Assembly (NCBI GenBank): GCA_021781795.1
Contig: JAJXWA010000010.1
Span: forward strand, 720 to 64,719
Direction of reading: 5' to 3'
DNA from: Acidobacteriota bacterium
Lineage (GTDB): Bacteria > Acidobacteriota > Terriglobia > Terriglobales > Acidobacteriaceae
Length of the DNA: 64,000 nucleotides
Shown here: positions 1 to 8,744 of the stretch, piece by piece
How the letters are laid out: each line of letters opens with the position of its first letter
Position numbering within the stretch: the first letter of the stretch is position 1
Program-made: the position numbers and the translations under genes
Notes under the pieces: model-generated
What the model was told of the DNA's origin: nothing
The model's input: only the letters and a program-made list of their open reading frames with translations
Databases searched by the model: none

Positions 1-159
1 GTGCTGGCGGAGGATGAGGCGGCGTGGCGGAGCTACTTTGGCGTGACCGAGGACGATGTGCCGTATGTGATGCTGCTGGACGCGGCGGGCAAGGTGCTGT
101 GGCGGGGCCACGGCGCAGGAGCCGGGCTGGAGCCGGCGCTGCGCGGGGCGGTGAAGTAG
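1..159 (+). CDS. C-terminal end of a thioredoxin-fold-like protein (partial)
   Basis: Frame 1 is open from the window edge to a TAG at 157-159, giving 52 residues; the start lies upstream of the window. The visible piece reads as beta-strand, Asp-Ala-Ala-Gly turn, then a Lys-Val-Leu-Trp-Arg strand (VMLLDAAGKVLWR), the pattern of the last strands of TlpA/thioredoxin-like proteins. No catalytic Cys pair is visible because that part is missing. The family call rests only on this strand-turn-strand pattern and is weak. The gene is convergent with the alpha-galactosidase, with 3 bp between stops. Confidence 0.45.
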   Translation: MLAEDEAAWRSYFGVTEDDVPYVMLLDAAGKVLWRGHGAGAGLEPALRGAVK

Positions 160-162
160 GGG

Positions 163-1545
163 CTATTCGAGGCGGAAGAGCGCGCAGCCGTGAGTGGGGA
201 GCTCGACGCTGAGGGAAGAAGCGGCGGGGATGTGCTTCTGGTCCCAGACGTTGTAGACGGCGTGGGGCGTGTTGGCGAGGTGGAAGATCATCCAGGGCAG
301 GTCAGCTTTGGTGGGTGCGTCGGCGAGGTTGAAGACGGCGATGTAGGTGCGGGGGTGCGGGCCGCCGGTGCGGGCGATCCAGTAGCGCTGCGGGTAGGAC
401 TGGCGGGCGGCGGGGTTGGCGGGGAGCTCGCCGGGATGGCTTTCGACGGCGGTCTGGTTGAGGCGCAGGACTTCTTCATTGCTCATGAGGGAGCGGGTGA
501 AGGGATCGAGGCGGGTGAGGTTGGCGCCCATGATGAGGGGCGAGCGGGAGATGGCCCAGAGGGTGAACTCGGTGCGCTGCTCGTCGGGGGTGTAGCGCGA
601 GGTGCGGGGCTGGCCCCAGCCGGGATGGGGGGCGAGGACACCTTCCGGGAGCATGTCGTCGTCGGGCCAGCTGCCGGGCTTGACGTAGGGCGACCAGGCG
701 GCGAGGCGGTCGAAGGCTTCGCTGAGGCCAAAGGGAAACTCATCCTGGCCGGGCTTGTGGTCGACGTGCCAGAGATCCCAGTGGTCGTTGGTGATGCGCC
801 ACATCTGGGCGTATTTGGCGACTTCGGCGGCGTGGGCGAGCTGGGTAGGTCCTGGCGAGAGGCTGAGGACGATGGGGCGGCCGGTCTTGCGGATGGCTTC
901 GGCAATCTGGCGAATCTCGGTGGGGCGATAGGGGTGGTCGCTGATGCAGTCGACCTTGATGAAGTCGAGGCCCCAGGAGGCGTAGAGGCGGAGCATGGAG
1001 TCGTAGTAGGCCTGGCCGGCGGCGTTGTCGGCGATGCCGTAGTTGCCTTCATCCCAGGGGCAGGTGGCGGCGAGGTCGGCGGCGTCTTTGGCATGGAAGC
1101 TGGAGCCTGCGATGGGAAGGTTGAGGTCCACGACCTGACGGGGGATGCCGCGGATGATGTGGATGCCGAATTTGAGGCCCTGGGCGTGGACCCAGTCGGC
1201 GATGGGCTTAAAGCCCTGGTTGTTGGCGGCGGAGGGGAAGCGATTGAGGGCAGGAATGAGGATGCCGTTGGCGTCCCAGACATACTTGTGAGCAGGGACG
1301 GTGGGGGCGAAGGGGTCCTGCATGTACCAGCCCTCGTCGATGACGGAGTAGGCCCAGCCGTACTGGCGGAGGCCGGCGAGGACGGTGGTGTTGGCGCGGT
1401 AGTCGGCTTCATCGATGGTGAGGCCGTAGGCGTCCCAACTGTTCCAGCCCATCGGAGGGGTCGGCGCGGGGGATTGGGCGTGGGCGGAAGCGGCGAAATA
1501 CAGGGCAGCGAGGAGTGTGACGGCGAGGGGGCTGACGCGGGGCAT
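163..1545 (-). CDS. Secreted GH27 alpha-galactosidase
   Basis: 460-residue glycoside hydrolase expected to release terminal alpha-D-galactose (or a related sugar) from oligo- and polysaccharides in the periplasm or outside the cell. The chosen ATG at 1545 gives a clean signal peptide, residues 1-24 ending AHA-Q; longer in-frame starts add sequence overlapping the divergent cytochrome gene. Clan GH-D hallmarks are present: PPMGWNSWDAYG at residues 30-41, DEGWY at 70-74, the nucleophile Asp199 in FIKVDC, and the acid/base Asp254 in RITNDHW. A C-terminal beta-sandwich occupies about residues 375-460. The family is certain; whether the substrate is melibiose-type or a plant or algal polymer is not readable. 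Confidence 0.93.
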   Translation of the reverse strand: MPRVSPLAVTLLAALYFAASAHAQSPAPTPPMGWNSWDAYGLTIDEADYRANTTVLAGLRQYGWAYSVIDEGWYMQDPFAPTVPAHKYVWDANGILIPALNRFPSAANNQGFKPIADWVHAQGLKFGIHIIRGIPRQVVDLNLPIAGSSFHAKDAADLAATCPWDEGNYGIADNAAGQAYYDSMLRLYASWGLDFIKVDCISDHPYRPTEIRQIAEAIRKTGRPIVLSLSPGPTQLAHAAEVAKYAQMWRITNDHWDLWHVDHKPGQDEFPFGLSEAFDRLAAWSPYVKPGSWPDDDMLPEGVLAPHPGWGQPRTSRYTPDEQRTEFTLWAISRSPLIMGANLTRLDPFTRSLMSNEEVLRLNQTAVESHPGELPANPAARQSYPQRYWIARTGGPHPRTYIAVFNLADAPTKADLPWMIFHLANTPHAVYNVWDQKHIPAASSLSVELPTHGCALFRLE

Positions 1546-1708
1546 GAAGGAACGTATACCACAACGGGAATGCGGTTGTGGACGACTGGGGTACATTCCA
1601 AAACTTGTGTGATGCAACTCACTTCCAGCCGGGCCTATAATGCTGTCGAATTTCAAGCGAACAGATTGCACGATGCGAAGAAAGACGCCTGCAACTGGGG
1701 AGACAGAT

Positions 1709-2209
1709 ATGCTCAAGCGGTTCATGCTCCGTGCTGTGGTTGTTGCTTTTGTGGTGACGGTTGGAGTTTTTGCGCTGGCGCAGCAGACGACGGCACATCC
1801 GCGCGCGAAGGCTGGTACAAAGGCGGAAGAGCAGGCGCAGACAGACGCCAAGGCGCAGTCGGATGCGAAGTCGAAGGCAGACGCTAAAGTGAAACAGATC
1901 TATACGATTGACTGCGCGATGTGCCACGGCGACAACGGGAATGGGAAGACGGATCTGGCCACGAGCATGAAGCTGACGCTGGCTGACTGGACCGATCCGA
2001 AGGCGCTGGCGGACAAGACCGATCAGCAACTGACGGACGCGATCCGGAAGGGCAGCGACAAGATGCCGCCCGAGGACAAGTCGCGCGCGACGGACGATGA
2101 GGTGAAGGGTTTGATCGCGTATATCAGGGGATTCTCGAAGGGGCAGCCTGCGGCTCCTGCGCCGGCTCCTGCTCCGGCTGCGGCTCCTTCCACGCCCCCC
2201 AGCAACTAA
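1709..2209 (+). CDS. Secreted c-type cytochrome (single haem)
   Basis: 166-residue periplasmic monohaem cytochrome c, a small electron carrier. The ATG at 1709 is preceded by GGGGAGA at 6-nt spacing and gives a hydrophobic signal segment at residues 6-24. Residues 30-62 form an Ala/Lys/Asp-rich linker. The haem site is C69-A-M-C72-H73, followed by GDNGNGKT as in class I cytochromes. Met119 in the KMP segment is the likely axial ligand. The tail at 146-166 is an Ala-Pro repeat ending SN, probably a disordered spacer. It is divergent from the alpha-galactosidase and shares a 163-bp promoter region with it. The redox partner is unknown. Confidence 0.9.
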   Translation: MLKRFMLRAVVVAFVVTVGVFALAQQTTAHPRAKAGTKAEEQAQTDAKAQSDAKSKADAKVKQIYTIDCAMCHGDNGNGKTDLATSMKLTLADWTDPKALADKTDQQLTDAIRKGSDKMPPEDKSRATDDEVKGLIAYIRGFSKGQPAAPAPAPAPAAAPSTPPSN

Positions 2210-2301
2210 GTGATGAAGGCAGAACACGAAGGCGGTGCGGCGAGCGGACTGGGCGGCGCCGCACGGACCTGCGTGCGATAAGCTGATGCAGAGGTAGGGT
2301 C

Positions 2302-3624
2302 ATGCGATTGCGCGCGGGGCGGTGGTTTGCGCCTGTTCTTCTGGCTGTTTGGCTGGCGGCAGGGGGCGGATGGCTTGCGGGACAGGCGGGCCGCAGCGCG
2401 ACGCCGCTTCCGGTGCTCCACGTCGACCACGGGGCGAACTCGGCGGCGGCGCTCAAGGCGCACTACGTGGTGCTGGTTTCGCTGGACGGGTTCCGGTGGG
2501 ATTATGCGAAGCGCGACGGGGCGACGCACCTCATGGAAGTGGGCAAGGAAGGCGTGTGGGCTCCCGAGGGGATGCTGCCGAGCTTTCCTTCTCTTACGTT
2601 TCCCAATCATTTCACGATCGTGACGGGGCTTTATCCGGAGCACCACGGGCTGGTGGCGAACAACTTCTACGACGAGACAAAGAAGGCGCGCTACGCGATC
2701 AGCGATGCGAAGGCGGTGACGGACGGGAGCTGGTACAGCGGCGTGCCCCTGTGGAGCCTGGCGGAGAGCCAGGGGATGCGGACGGCGTGCCTGTTCTGGC
2801 CGGGTTCGGAGGCGGAGATTGCGGGCTACCGGCCGACGTATTATCTGCGCTACGACGAAAAGATTGACGATGAGGCGCGGGTGGCGCAGGTGCTGGACTG
2901 GCTGAAGCTGCCGGAAGCTGAGCGGCCGCACTTCATCACGTTGTACTTTTCAGAGCCAGACCATCAAGGGCACGAGTTTGGCCCGGATGCGCCGGAGACA
3001 CGCGCGGCGGTGCGCAAGGTGGATGCGCTGGTGGGGAAGTTGAAGGCCGGGCTGGATGCGAGCAAGCTGCCGGTGGACCTGGTGGTGGTGAGCGATCACG
3101 GCATGGTGAAGGTGGATAGCGAGTGGATCACGCTGGACAAGTTTGCCGACCTGACGGGATTTGAGACGGCGGGGCCGCTGCTGTATGGCAAGACAGAGGC
3201 CGACCGGCAACGCGTGTACGACCAACTGAAGAAGGCGAGTTCAGAGTTCAAGGTGTACCGGCGGAAGAATGTGCCGGGGGATTTGCACTTTAACGCGAAC
3301 GAGCGCGAAGGCGATCCGGTGGTGATTGCGACGGGAGCGTATGCGATTCGCGCGCGGGGGCCGGAGGCGGGCAGGCCGGACAGGAAGCCCACCGCGGGGG
3401 CGCATGGATACGATCCGGCGCTGATGCCGGAGATGAAAGCGAGCTTCTTTGCCGAAGGGCCGGATCTTGTGCAGGGGAAGACTGTGCTGCCGTTTGAGAA
3501 CGTGAATCTGTATCCCTGGCTGGCGCACATGCTAGGCCTGCACGCGCCGAAGACGGATGGGAGCCTGAACGTGCTGGCGGGAACGCTGCGCGATGACGGC
3601 GCGGAATCAGAACAAGTGCAATAG
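2302..3624 (+). CDS. Type I phosphodiesterase / nucleotide pyrophosphatase (ENPP family)
   Basis: 440-residue exported enzyme of the alkaline-phosphatase superfamily, expected to hydrolyse phosphodiester or pyrophosphate bonds of nucleotides or lipids with two zinc ions. An N-terminal signal peptide or anchor (residues 8-30) is followed by SLDGFRWDY with metal ligand Asp62, then PSLTFPNHF with nucleophile Thr99. Further ligand motifs are SEPDHQGHEFG and VVSDHGM, and a final His in AHGYDP. Length and motif order match bacterial ENPP homologues. The next gene starts 20 bp downstream, so the two may be co-transcribed. The substrate cannot be read from sequence. Confidence 0.9.
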   Translation: MRLRAGRWFAPVLLAVWLAAGGGWLAGQAGRSATPLPVLHVDHGANSAAALKAHYVVLVSLDGFRWDYAKRDGATHLMEVGKEGVWAPEGMLPSFPSLTFPNHFTIVTGLYPEHHGLVANNFYDETKKARYAISDAKAVTDGSWYSGVPLWSLAESQGMRTACLFWPGSEAEIAGYRPTYYLRYDEKIDDEARVAQVLDWLKLPEAERPHFITLYFSEPDHQGHEFGPDAPETRAAVRKVDALVGKLKAGLDASKLPVDLVVVSDHGMVKVDSEWITLDKFADLTGFETAGPLLYGKTEADRQRVYDQLKKASSEFKVYRRKNVPGDLHFNANEREGDPVVIATGAYAIRARGPEAGRPDRKPTAGAHGYDPALMPEMKASFFAEGPDLVQGKTVLPFENVNLYPWLAHMLGLHAPKTDGSLNVLAGTLRDDGAESEQVQ

Positions 3625-3643
3625 GGAGACGCAGGAAGAGACG

Positions 3644-4561
3644 ATGGCACTGGTGTTGGGGATTGATGGCGGTGGAACGCGGACGCGAGCGACAGTAGTG
3701 GAGGGCGAGCGGGTCCTGGCCTTTGTTGAGGGCGGATCGATCAAGCGGCTGCGCGTGGGCGCGGCGGTGGCGGAAGAGAATCTGCGCAAGCTGCTGAGCG
3801 AGGTATGGAAGCAGGCGGGCGTGCAGCGGGTGGACGCGGCGACGGCGGGCGTGGCGAGCGCGACAATGCCGGGCGTGAAGGAATGGATCACGGCGGTCTT
3901 TCAGGATTTTGGCGTGGCGCGGTCGGAGATTGTGGGCGACGAAGTGATCGCGCTGGATGCGGCGTTTCGCGGAGGGCCGGGAATCCTGCAGATTGCGGGA
4001 ACGGGATCCAATTGCATTGGCCGCGCACCGAATGGGGAGCGCGAAAGCGCAGGGGGATGGAGTTCGCGACTGGGCGATGAGGGCTCCGGCTACTGGATTG
4101 GACTGCACGCGGTGCGGCGGGCGCTGCGCGCCTATGACCGGGAGGAACCGACGCGCGTGTTGGAGACGGTGGGGCGCATCTGGGGAACGAAGACGATTGA
4201 AGAGCTGGTGAACCTGGGTGACGGCACGCCGGGTCCGGACTTTGCGGCGCTGGCGCCGTCGATTGACAAGCTGGCGGAAGAGGGCGATGCGGTGGCGGTG
4301 GGAGTGCTGAACCAGGCGGCGGCCGACCTGGCAGATTTTGTGCTGCTGGTGCGTGCGAAGCTGAAGCGCAAGCACGGGCTGACGGGCGAGGTGCCGGTGG
4401 CGTGGATTGGCAGCGTGATTGGGAAGTCACGGATGGTGCGCGAGGGCTTTGTGGCCGGGCTGAATGCCGCGGCGCCGGAGATGCCGGTGGGGACAAAGGA
4501 AGTGGTGGGCATTGAGGGCGCGGTGTGGCGCGCGCAGCGGCTGGCGGAGCAGGGAGCCTGA
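3644..4561 (+). CDS. BadF/BadG/BcrA/BcrD-type ATPase, likely N-acetylglucosamine kinase
   Basis: 305-residue sugar-kinase-fold (ASKHA) protein. The start at 3644 is preceded by AGGAAGAG and opens MALVLGIDGGGTRTRA, the phosphate-1 loop of GlcNAc kinases. A second nucleotide-binding stretch, IAGTGSNCIG, and the GWSSRLGDEGSGYWIG segment are typical of bacterial GlcNAc/BadF kinases. Its stop codon is immediately adjacent, with no gap, to the stop of the convergent nagA gene. This supports a role in amino-sugar salvage: phosphorylation of GlcNAc to GlcNAc-6-P, the NagA substrate. That substrate is inferred from neighbourhood and family; other hexosamines are possible. Confidence 0.85.
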   Translation: MALVLGIDGGGTRTRATVVEGERVLAFVEGGSIKRLRVGAAVAEENLRKLLSEVWKQAGVQRVDAATAGVASATMPGVKEWITAVFQDFGVARSEIVGDEVIALDAAFRGGPGILQIAGTGSNCIGRAPNGERESAGGWSSRLGDEGSGYWIGLHAVRRALRAYDREEPTRVLETVGRIWGTKTIEELVNLGDGTPGPDFAALAPSIDKLAEEGDAVAVGVLNQAAADLADFVLLVRAKLKRKHGLTGEVPVAWIGSVIGKSRMVREGFVAGLNAAAPEMPVGTKEVVGIEGAVWRAQRLAEQGA

Positions 4562-5719
4562 TCAGGCGGCGAGCCGGCCGTCGAGGACCGAGGCGCGCAG
4601 CTGGCCTGTATTTTCAAGCACAACAAAGTTAGCGTGTGAGCCGGGGGCGAGCGAACCTGCGCTTGCGGCGAGTCCTGTCATGGCGGCGGGATTGGCTGTG
4701 AGCAGCGGCAGGGACTCTTCGAGTGATGCGTCGGTGAAGGCGATGTAATTGGTGAGGGCGCGGTCGAGCGTGAGCACGCTGCCGGCGAGGACGCCGCGGG
4801 CCATGGCGCGTCCATGGGCGACCTGCACAGTGAAACCGCCGAGCTGGTACTCGCCATCGGGCATGCCGGCGGCGCTCATGGCGTCTGTGACGAGGATTGC
4901 GCGTTCGGGGCCTTTGGCGCTGCGCCAGAGGCGGACCATCTCCGGGGCGGTGTGGATGCCGTCGCAGATGAGCTCGGCGTAAAGCGAGGGCGTGGTGAGG
5001 ACGACGCCGAGGATGCCGGGCTCGCGGTGGTCGAGCGCGCGCATGGCGTTGAAGGTGTGGGTGGCGCTAGCGGCTCCGGCGGCGATGGCGGCGCGGGTTT
5101 CTGCGGCGGTGGCGTTGGAGTGGCCGAGCGAGACGCGGACTCCGCGTGACGCGGCGTGGGCGGTGAGCTCGGCTGCGCCGGGCAGCTCGGGCGCGAGAGT
5201 GATGAGTCGAATGTGGCCGCGTGCGGCGTCGTAGAGGCGGTTGAAGGTGGCGATGCTGGGCTCGAGCAGATGCTCTGGCGGCTGCACGCCGCGTTTTTCA
5301 TGCGAGAGAAATGGCCCTTCGAGATGGATGCCGATGGGGCGGGCGTGGCCGGGGGTGTGCGGCGCTTCGATGAGATTGGCAAGGCCTTCGACAGCGCGGA
5401 GGGTGGCGTCGAACGGAGCAGTGACAGTGGTGGCGAGAAAGCTGCCAGTGCCGCGCGTGGCGAGGAAGCGCGTGATGGTGCGGAGCGCCGCGGGCGTGGC
5501 TTCCATGACGTCATGACCGGCGGCGCCGTGGATGTGGACATCGAAGAAGGCAGGCGCGAAGGTGGCATCGGCAAAATCTTCGACGGCAAGGCCGGTGGGC
5601 AGCGGTGCGTCGGCGCGGGAAGCGATGGAAACGATGCGGTCGTCTTCAACAAGCAGGACGGGATCGGTGAAGATTTGGGAGCCGTTCAAGAGGCGTGCGG
5701 CGGTGAAGAGCTTGCGCAT
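4562..5719 (-). CDS. nagA: N-acetylglucosamine-6-phosphate deacetylase
   Basis: 385-residue cytoplasmic amidohydrolase that converts GlcNAc-6-P to GlcN-6-P and acetate in amino-sugar and cell-wall recycling. The ATG at 5719 gives the usual NagA N-terminus (MRKLFTAARLLNG). Metal-site motifs are His62-x-His64 in DVHIHGAAGHD, Glu in HLEGPFLS, and the histidines of SLGHSNA and THTFNAM. The catalytic Asp lies in LVTDAMSAAG. Length fits the family. Tail-to-tail with the predicted GlcNAc kinase, so opposing transcripts would overlap. The start is only 64 bp from the divergent propeller-phosphoesterase gene. Confidence 0.95.
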   Translation of the reverse strand: MRKLFTAARLLNGSQIFTDPVLLVEDDRIVSIASRADAPLPTGLAVEDFADATFAPAFFDVHIHGAAGHDVMEATPAALRTITRFLATRGTGSFLATTVTAPFDATLRAVEGLANLIEAPHTPGHARPIGIHLEGPFLSHEKRGVQPPEHLLEPSIATFNRLYDAARGHIRLITLAPELPGAAELTAHAASRGVRVSLGHSNATAAETRAAIAAGAASATHTFNAMRALDHREPGILGVVLTTPSLYAELICDGIHTAPEMVRLWRSAKGPERAILVTDAMSAAGMPDGEYQLGGFTVQVAHGRAMARGVLAGSVLTLDRALTNYIAFTDASLEESLPLLTANPAAMTGLAASAGSLAPGSHANFVVLENTGQLRASVLDGRLAA

Positions 5720-5783
5720 GGCAACGATTATTGCAGGTGCGGGAGTTACGGCGCTGTAACGCTGCGCCGCAGGCAATTTTGTT

Positions 5784-8633
5784 ATGGTGTTGGCCATGCA
5801 GATGCGGGCGATGTGGATGGTGGTATTGCTGACGGGTGTTTGGGCCGGAATGAACGTGCAGGCGCAGACGCGCGACTTGCCGACGAGCAAGGAGTGGATT
5901 GGACCGATCCCGGGGGCGCCGGAGCGGCTGAACAGCTTGCCGATGTCGATGGCTGTTTCGCCGGACGGGCGGTATGTGGTGACGGTGAATGCGGGCTACG
6001 GCACGTATGAGTCGCGCTACGAGCAGTCGCTGGCAGTGCTGGACCGGCAGACGGGCGTACTGACGGATGTGCCGGATTCGCGAACGCTGGCGCGGAGGGC
6101 GAAGCAGACACTGTATGCGGGGCTGGCTTTCAGCCGGGATGGCGCGCATGTGTATGTGAGTATGGCCTCGCTGACGGATCCGGAGGGCAAGGGCAAGGGC
6201 GCGACCGGGAGCGGGGTTGCGGTGTATCGCTTTGCGCAGGGGAAGCTGAAGCCAGAGCGGTTCATTAAGCTGCCGATGGAGCAGCTTGCGGCCGGGCACG
6301 TGACGCGGTTGATTGGCGAGCGCGAAGGCGACACGGGTGTGCCGTATCCGGCTGCGCTGGCCGTGGTGGAGACGGGCGGGCGCGAGAAGCTGCTGGTGGC
6401 TGAAAACTTGACCGACGCGGTGGTGCTGGTGGATGCGGCGACGGGCGCGGTGGAGCATCGGTTTGATCTGGCGGAGAACCGCGCGGTGCCGTCGGTGTTT
6501 CCGGGGGCGCTGGCGTTGTCACGCGATGGGAAGCGGGCGTTTGTGGCGCTGTGGAATGCGTCGGAGATTGTGGAGCTGCGGCTGACGGACAACACGGTGG
6601 GGCGCAAGCTGGCGCTGCTGAAGCCGTCGAATCCTGTGGTGCCGGGGACGCATCCGTGCGCGTTTGCGCTGGCGCCGGATGGACGGACGCTGTATGTGGC
6701 GTTGGCGAATCGCGATGCGGTGGCGGCAGTGAATGTGGCGGCGGGGCAATTTGCTGTGAAGGGCTACTTTGACGTGCGGCTGCCGGGGCAGAGCTATTTT
6801 GGCGCGGAGCCGGTGGCGGTGGCGACGAACGGAGACGGCACGCAACTCTACGTGGCAAACATGGCGAGCGATGCGGTGGCCGTGATGGATACGCGCAAGC
6901 TGACGGCCAAGATGGAGCGCACAGGGATGGTGCAGCCGGAGGGATTCATCCCGACGGACTGGCTGCCCTTTGCGATGACGTTTGTGCCTGCGGCACATGG
7001 CGGCGAACTGCTGGTGGCGACCGCGAAGAGCCAGGGGACAGGACCGAACAACTTTCCGCAGCGCGAGACGGCGGAGACGCGCAGGGCAAAGTACCACTCG
7101 AAGAACACGTATATTGCGACGCTGCTGTATGGATCGCTGGCGCGGATTGAAGAGGCAGGGATTGCGCTGCATCTGGCGGAGTGGACGGAGACCGTGCTCG
7201 AGTCGAACCGCATGAAGGCGGAGGCGCAGCAGATTGAGTTTGCGCAGGGAGGCACGCATCCCATCCGGCACGTGATTTACATCATCAAGGAGAACCGGAC
7301 GTACGACCAGATTTTGGGCGACCTGCGCAAGGACGGCAAGCCGGTGGGCAGCGGCGATGCGAGCCTGACGATGTATGGAGAGTCGATTACGCCGAACATT
7401 CACAAGCTGGCGCTGCAGTTTGGCGTGCTGGACAACTTCTTCGACTCGGGCGAGGTGTCGGGCGACGGGCATGTGTGGTCGAATGCGGGGATTGGGTCGG
7501 ACTATCTGGAGAAGACCTGGCAGCAGTCGTATCGGGGCAGCGAGCGCACGTATGACTACGAAGGTGTGGTAGCGAACGGGTATCCGCTGCTGGAGAAGAT
7601 TCCCGATGTGAATGAGCCGTCGAGCGGGTATCTGTGGGGCGATCTGGCCGCGCACGGGAAGAGCTACTACCACTTTGGCGAGTACATTTCGACGATCTTC
7701 TGTGACGAGCCGGCGGCGACCGATCCACAACTGGGGCCGATGCTGGGCGGGCATCCGTGCGCCAAGCCCTCGGTGAAGCCGGGCGAACGGCTGCCGGCGG
7801 AGTGGGGCGGCGGCGTGAACAAGTGGCCGTGGGCGATTCCCCTGATGGCGGCAAACACGGCAACGAAGCCGGAGCTCGTGGGGCACTTTGCGCAGGAGAC
7901 ACCGGACTTCAATCTGTCCGTGCCGGACCAGATTCGCGTGGAGATTTTTCTGCGGCACTTGAAGCAGTGGGTGGGGGACAAAGAGCAAGGCAGGGACACG
8001 ATGCCGAACTTCATCCAACTGCGGCTGCCCGATGACCACACGGCGGGAACACAGCCGGGGATGCCGACGCCGCGGGCGAGCGTGGCCGACAACGATCTGG
8101 CGGTGGGACGCGCTGTGGAGGCGATTTCGCATTCGCCTTTCTGGGAGGACACGGCGTTCTTCATCCTGGAAGATGACGCGCAGAATGGGGCGGACCATGT
8201 GGACGCGCATCGCAGCTATGCACTGGTGATCAGCAAGTATGCGCCGCATGGGGCGCATGGAGCTCCGTTTGTAGACAGCCATTTCTACTCGACGGTGAGC
8301 GTGGTGCGGACGATGGAGTCGCTGCTGGGGCTGCCGCCGATGAACAACAACGACGCATTTGCTTCGCTGATGATGCCGGAGTTTACCGGGTCCGGAGATC
8401 AGCCGGCGTACACGGCGGATTATTCGAATCGCGACAACGGGCTGATTTATACGGCCAACACGCAGAAGGCGGAGGGCGCGCGGGAGAGCATGAAGATGGA
8501 CTTCAGCCATGCAGATCGTGCGGATGCGCGGAAGCTGAACGTGATTCTGTGGAAGGATGCGATGGGTGGCAAGCCAGTGCCCGCAATGCTGAAGCGGAAG
8601 ACGCCGAAGGCGCAGAAGGACGACGACGACTAG
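5784..8633 (+). CDS. YVTN beta-propeller / phosphoesterase fusion protein, secreted
   Basis: 949-residue exported protein. A signal peptide (about residues 5-28, ending VQAQ) leads into a lactonase/YVTN-type beta-propeller from about 50 to 440, with repeated SPDGRYV, SRDGAHVYV, SRDGKRAFV, APDGRTLYV and NGDGTQLYV blades. From about residue 490 a phosphoesterase domain of the PF04185 type begins (HVIYIIKENRTYDQ), with SGDGHVWSN, a metal site ILEDDAQNGADHVDAHR, and a Lys/Asp-rich tail. Such fusions recur in acidobacteria. The propeller probably binds a ligand or partner and the C-terminal part hydrolyses a phosphate ester, but the substrate is unknown. ATGs at 5796 or 5802 are equally possible starts. 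Confidence 0.85.
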   Translation: MVLAMQMRAMWMVVLLTGVWAGMNVQAQTRDLPTSKEWIGPIPGAPERLNSLPMSMAVSPDGRYVVTVNAGYGTYESRYEQSLAVLDRQTGVLTDVPDSRTLARRAKQTLYAGLAFSRDGAHVYVSMASLTDPEGKGKGATGSGVAVYRFAQGKLKPERFIKLPMEQLAAGHVTRLIGEREGDTGVPYPAALAVVETGGREKLLVAENLTDAVVLVDAATGAVEHRFDLAENRAVPSVFPGALALSRDGKRAFVALWNASEIVELRLTDNTVGRKLALLKPSNPVVPGTHPCAFALAPDGRTLYVALANRDAVAAVNVAAGQFAVKGYFDVRLPGQSYFGAEPVAVATNGDGTQLYVANMASDAVAVMDTRKLTAKMERTGMVQPEGFIPTDWLPFAMTFVPAAHGGELLVATAKSQGTGPNNFPQRETAETRRAKYHSKNTYIATLLYGSLARIEEAGIALHLAEWTETVLESNRMKAEAQQIEFAQGGTHPIRHVIYIIKENRTYDQILGDLRKDGKPVGSGDASLTMYGESITPNIHKLALQFGVLDNFFDSGEVSGDGHVWSNAGIGSDYLEKTWQQSYRGSERTYDYEGVVANGYPLLEKIPDVNEPSSGYLWGDLAAHGKSYYHFGEYISTIFCDEPAATDPQLGPMLGGHPCAKPSVKPGERLPAEWGGGVNKWPWAIPLMAANTATKPELVGHFAQETPDFNLSVPDQIRVEIFLRHLKQWVGDKEQGRDTMPNFIQLRLPDDHTAGTQPGMPTPRASVADNDLAVGRAVEAISHSPFWEDTAFFILEDDAQNGADHVDAHRSYALVISKYAPHGAHGAPFVDSHFYSTVSVVRTMESLLGLPPMNNNDAFASLMMPEFTGSGDQPAYTADYSNRDNGLIYTANTQKAEGARESMKMDFSHADRADARKLNVILWKDAMGGKPVPAMLKRKTPKAQKDDDD

Positions 8634-8744
8634 GACGCAGTTGGACTGCGCTCTAAGGCGCAATCAATGCGACAAGAGGCAACGAAGGATGCGGACCGTG
8701 TATGGTGGTAGGCGGCAGAAATCTGCGTGTGTGCGGAGGGTGTT

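Noticed and set aside
190-1887. 565-residue plus-strand ORF opposite the alpha-galactosidase
   Set aside because: Composition (long Gly/Val/Ala runs) is that of an antisense frame of a GC-rich gene; the minus-strand protein has clear GH27 motifs.
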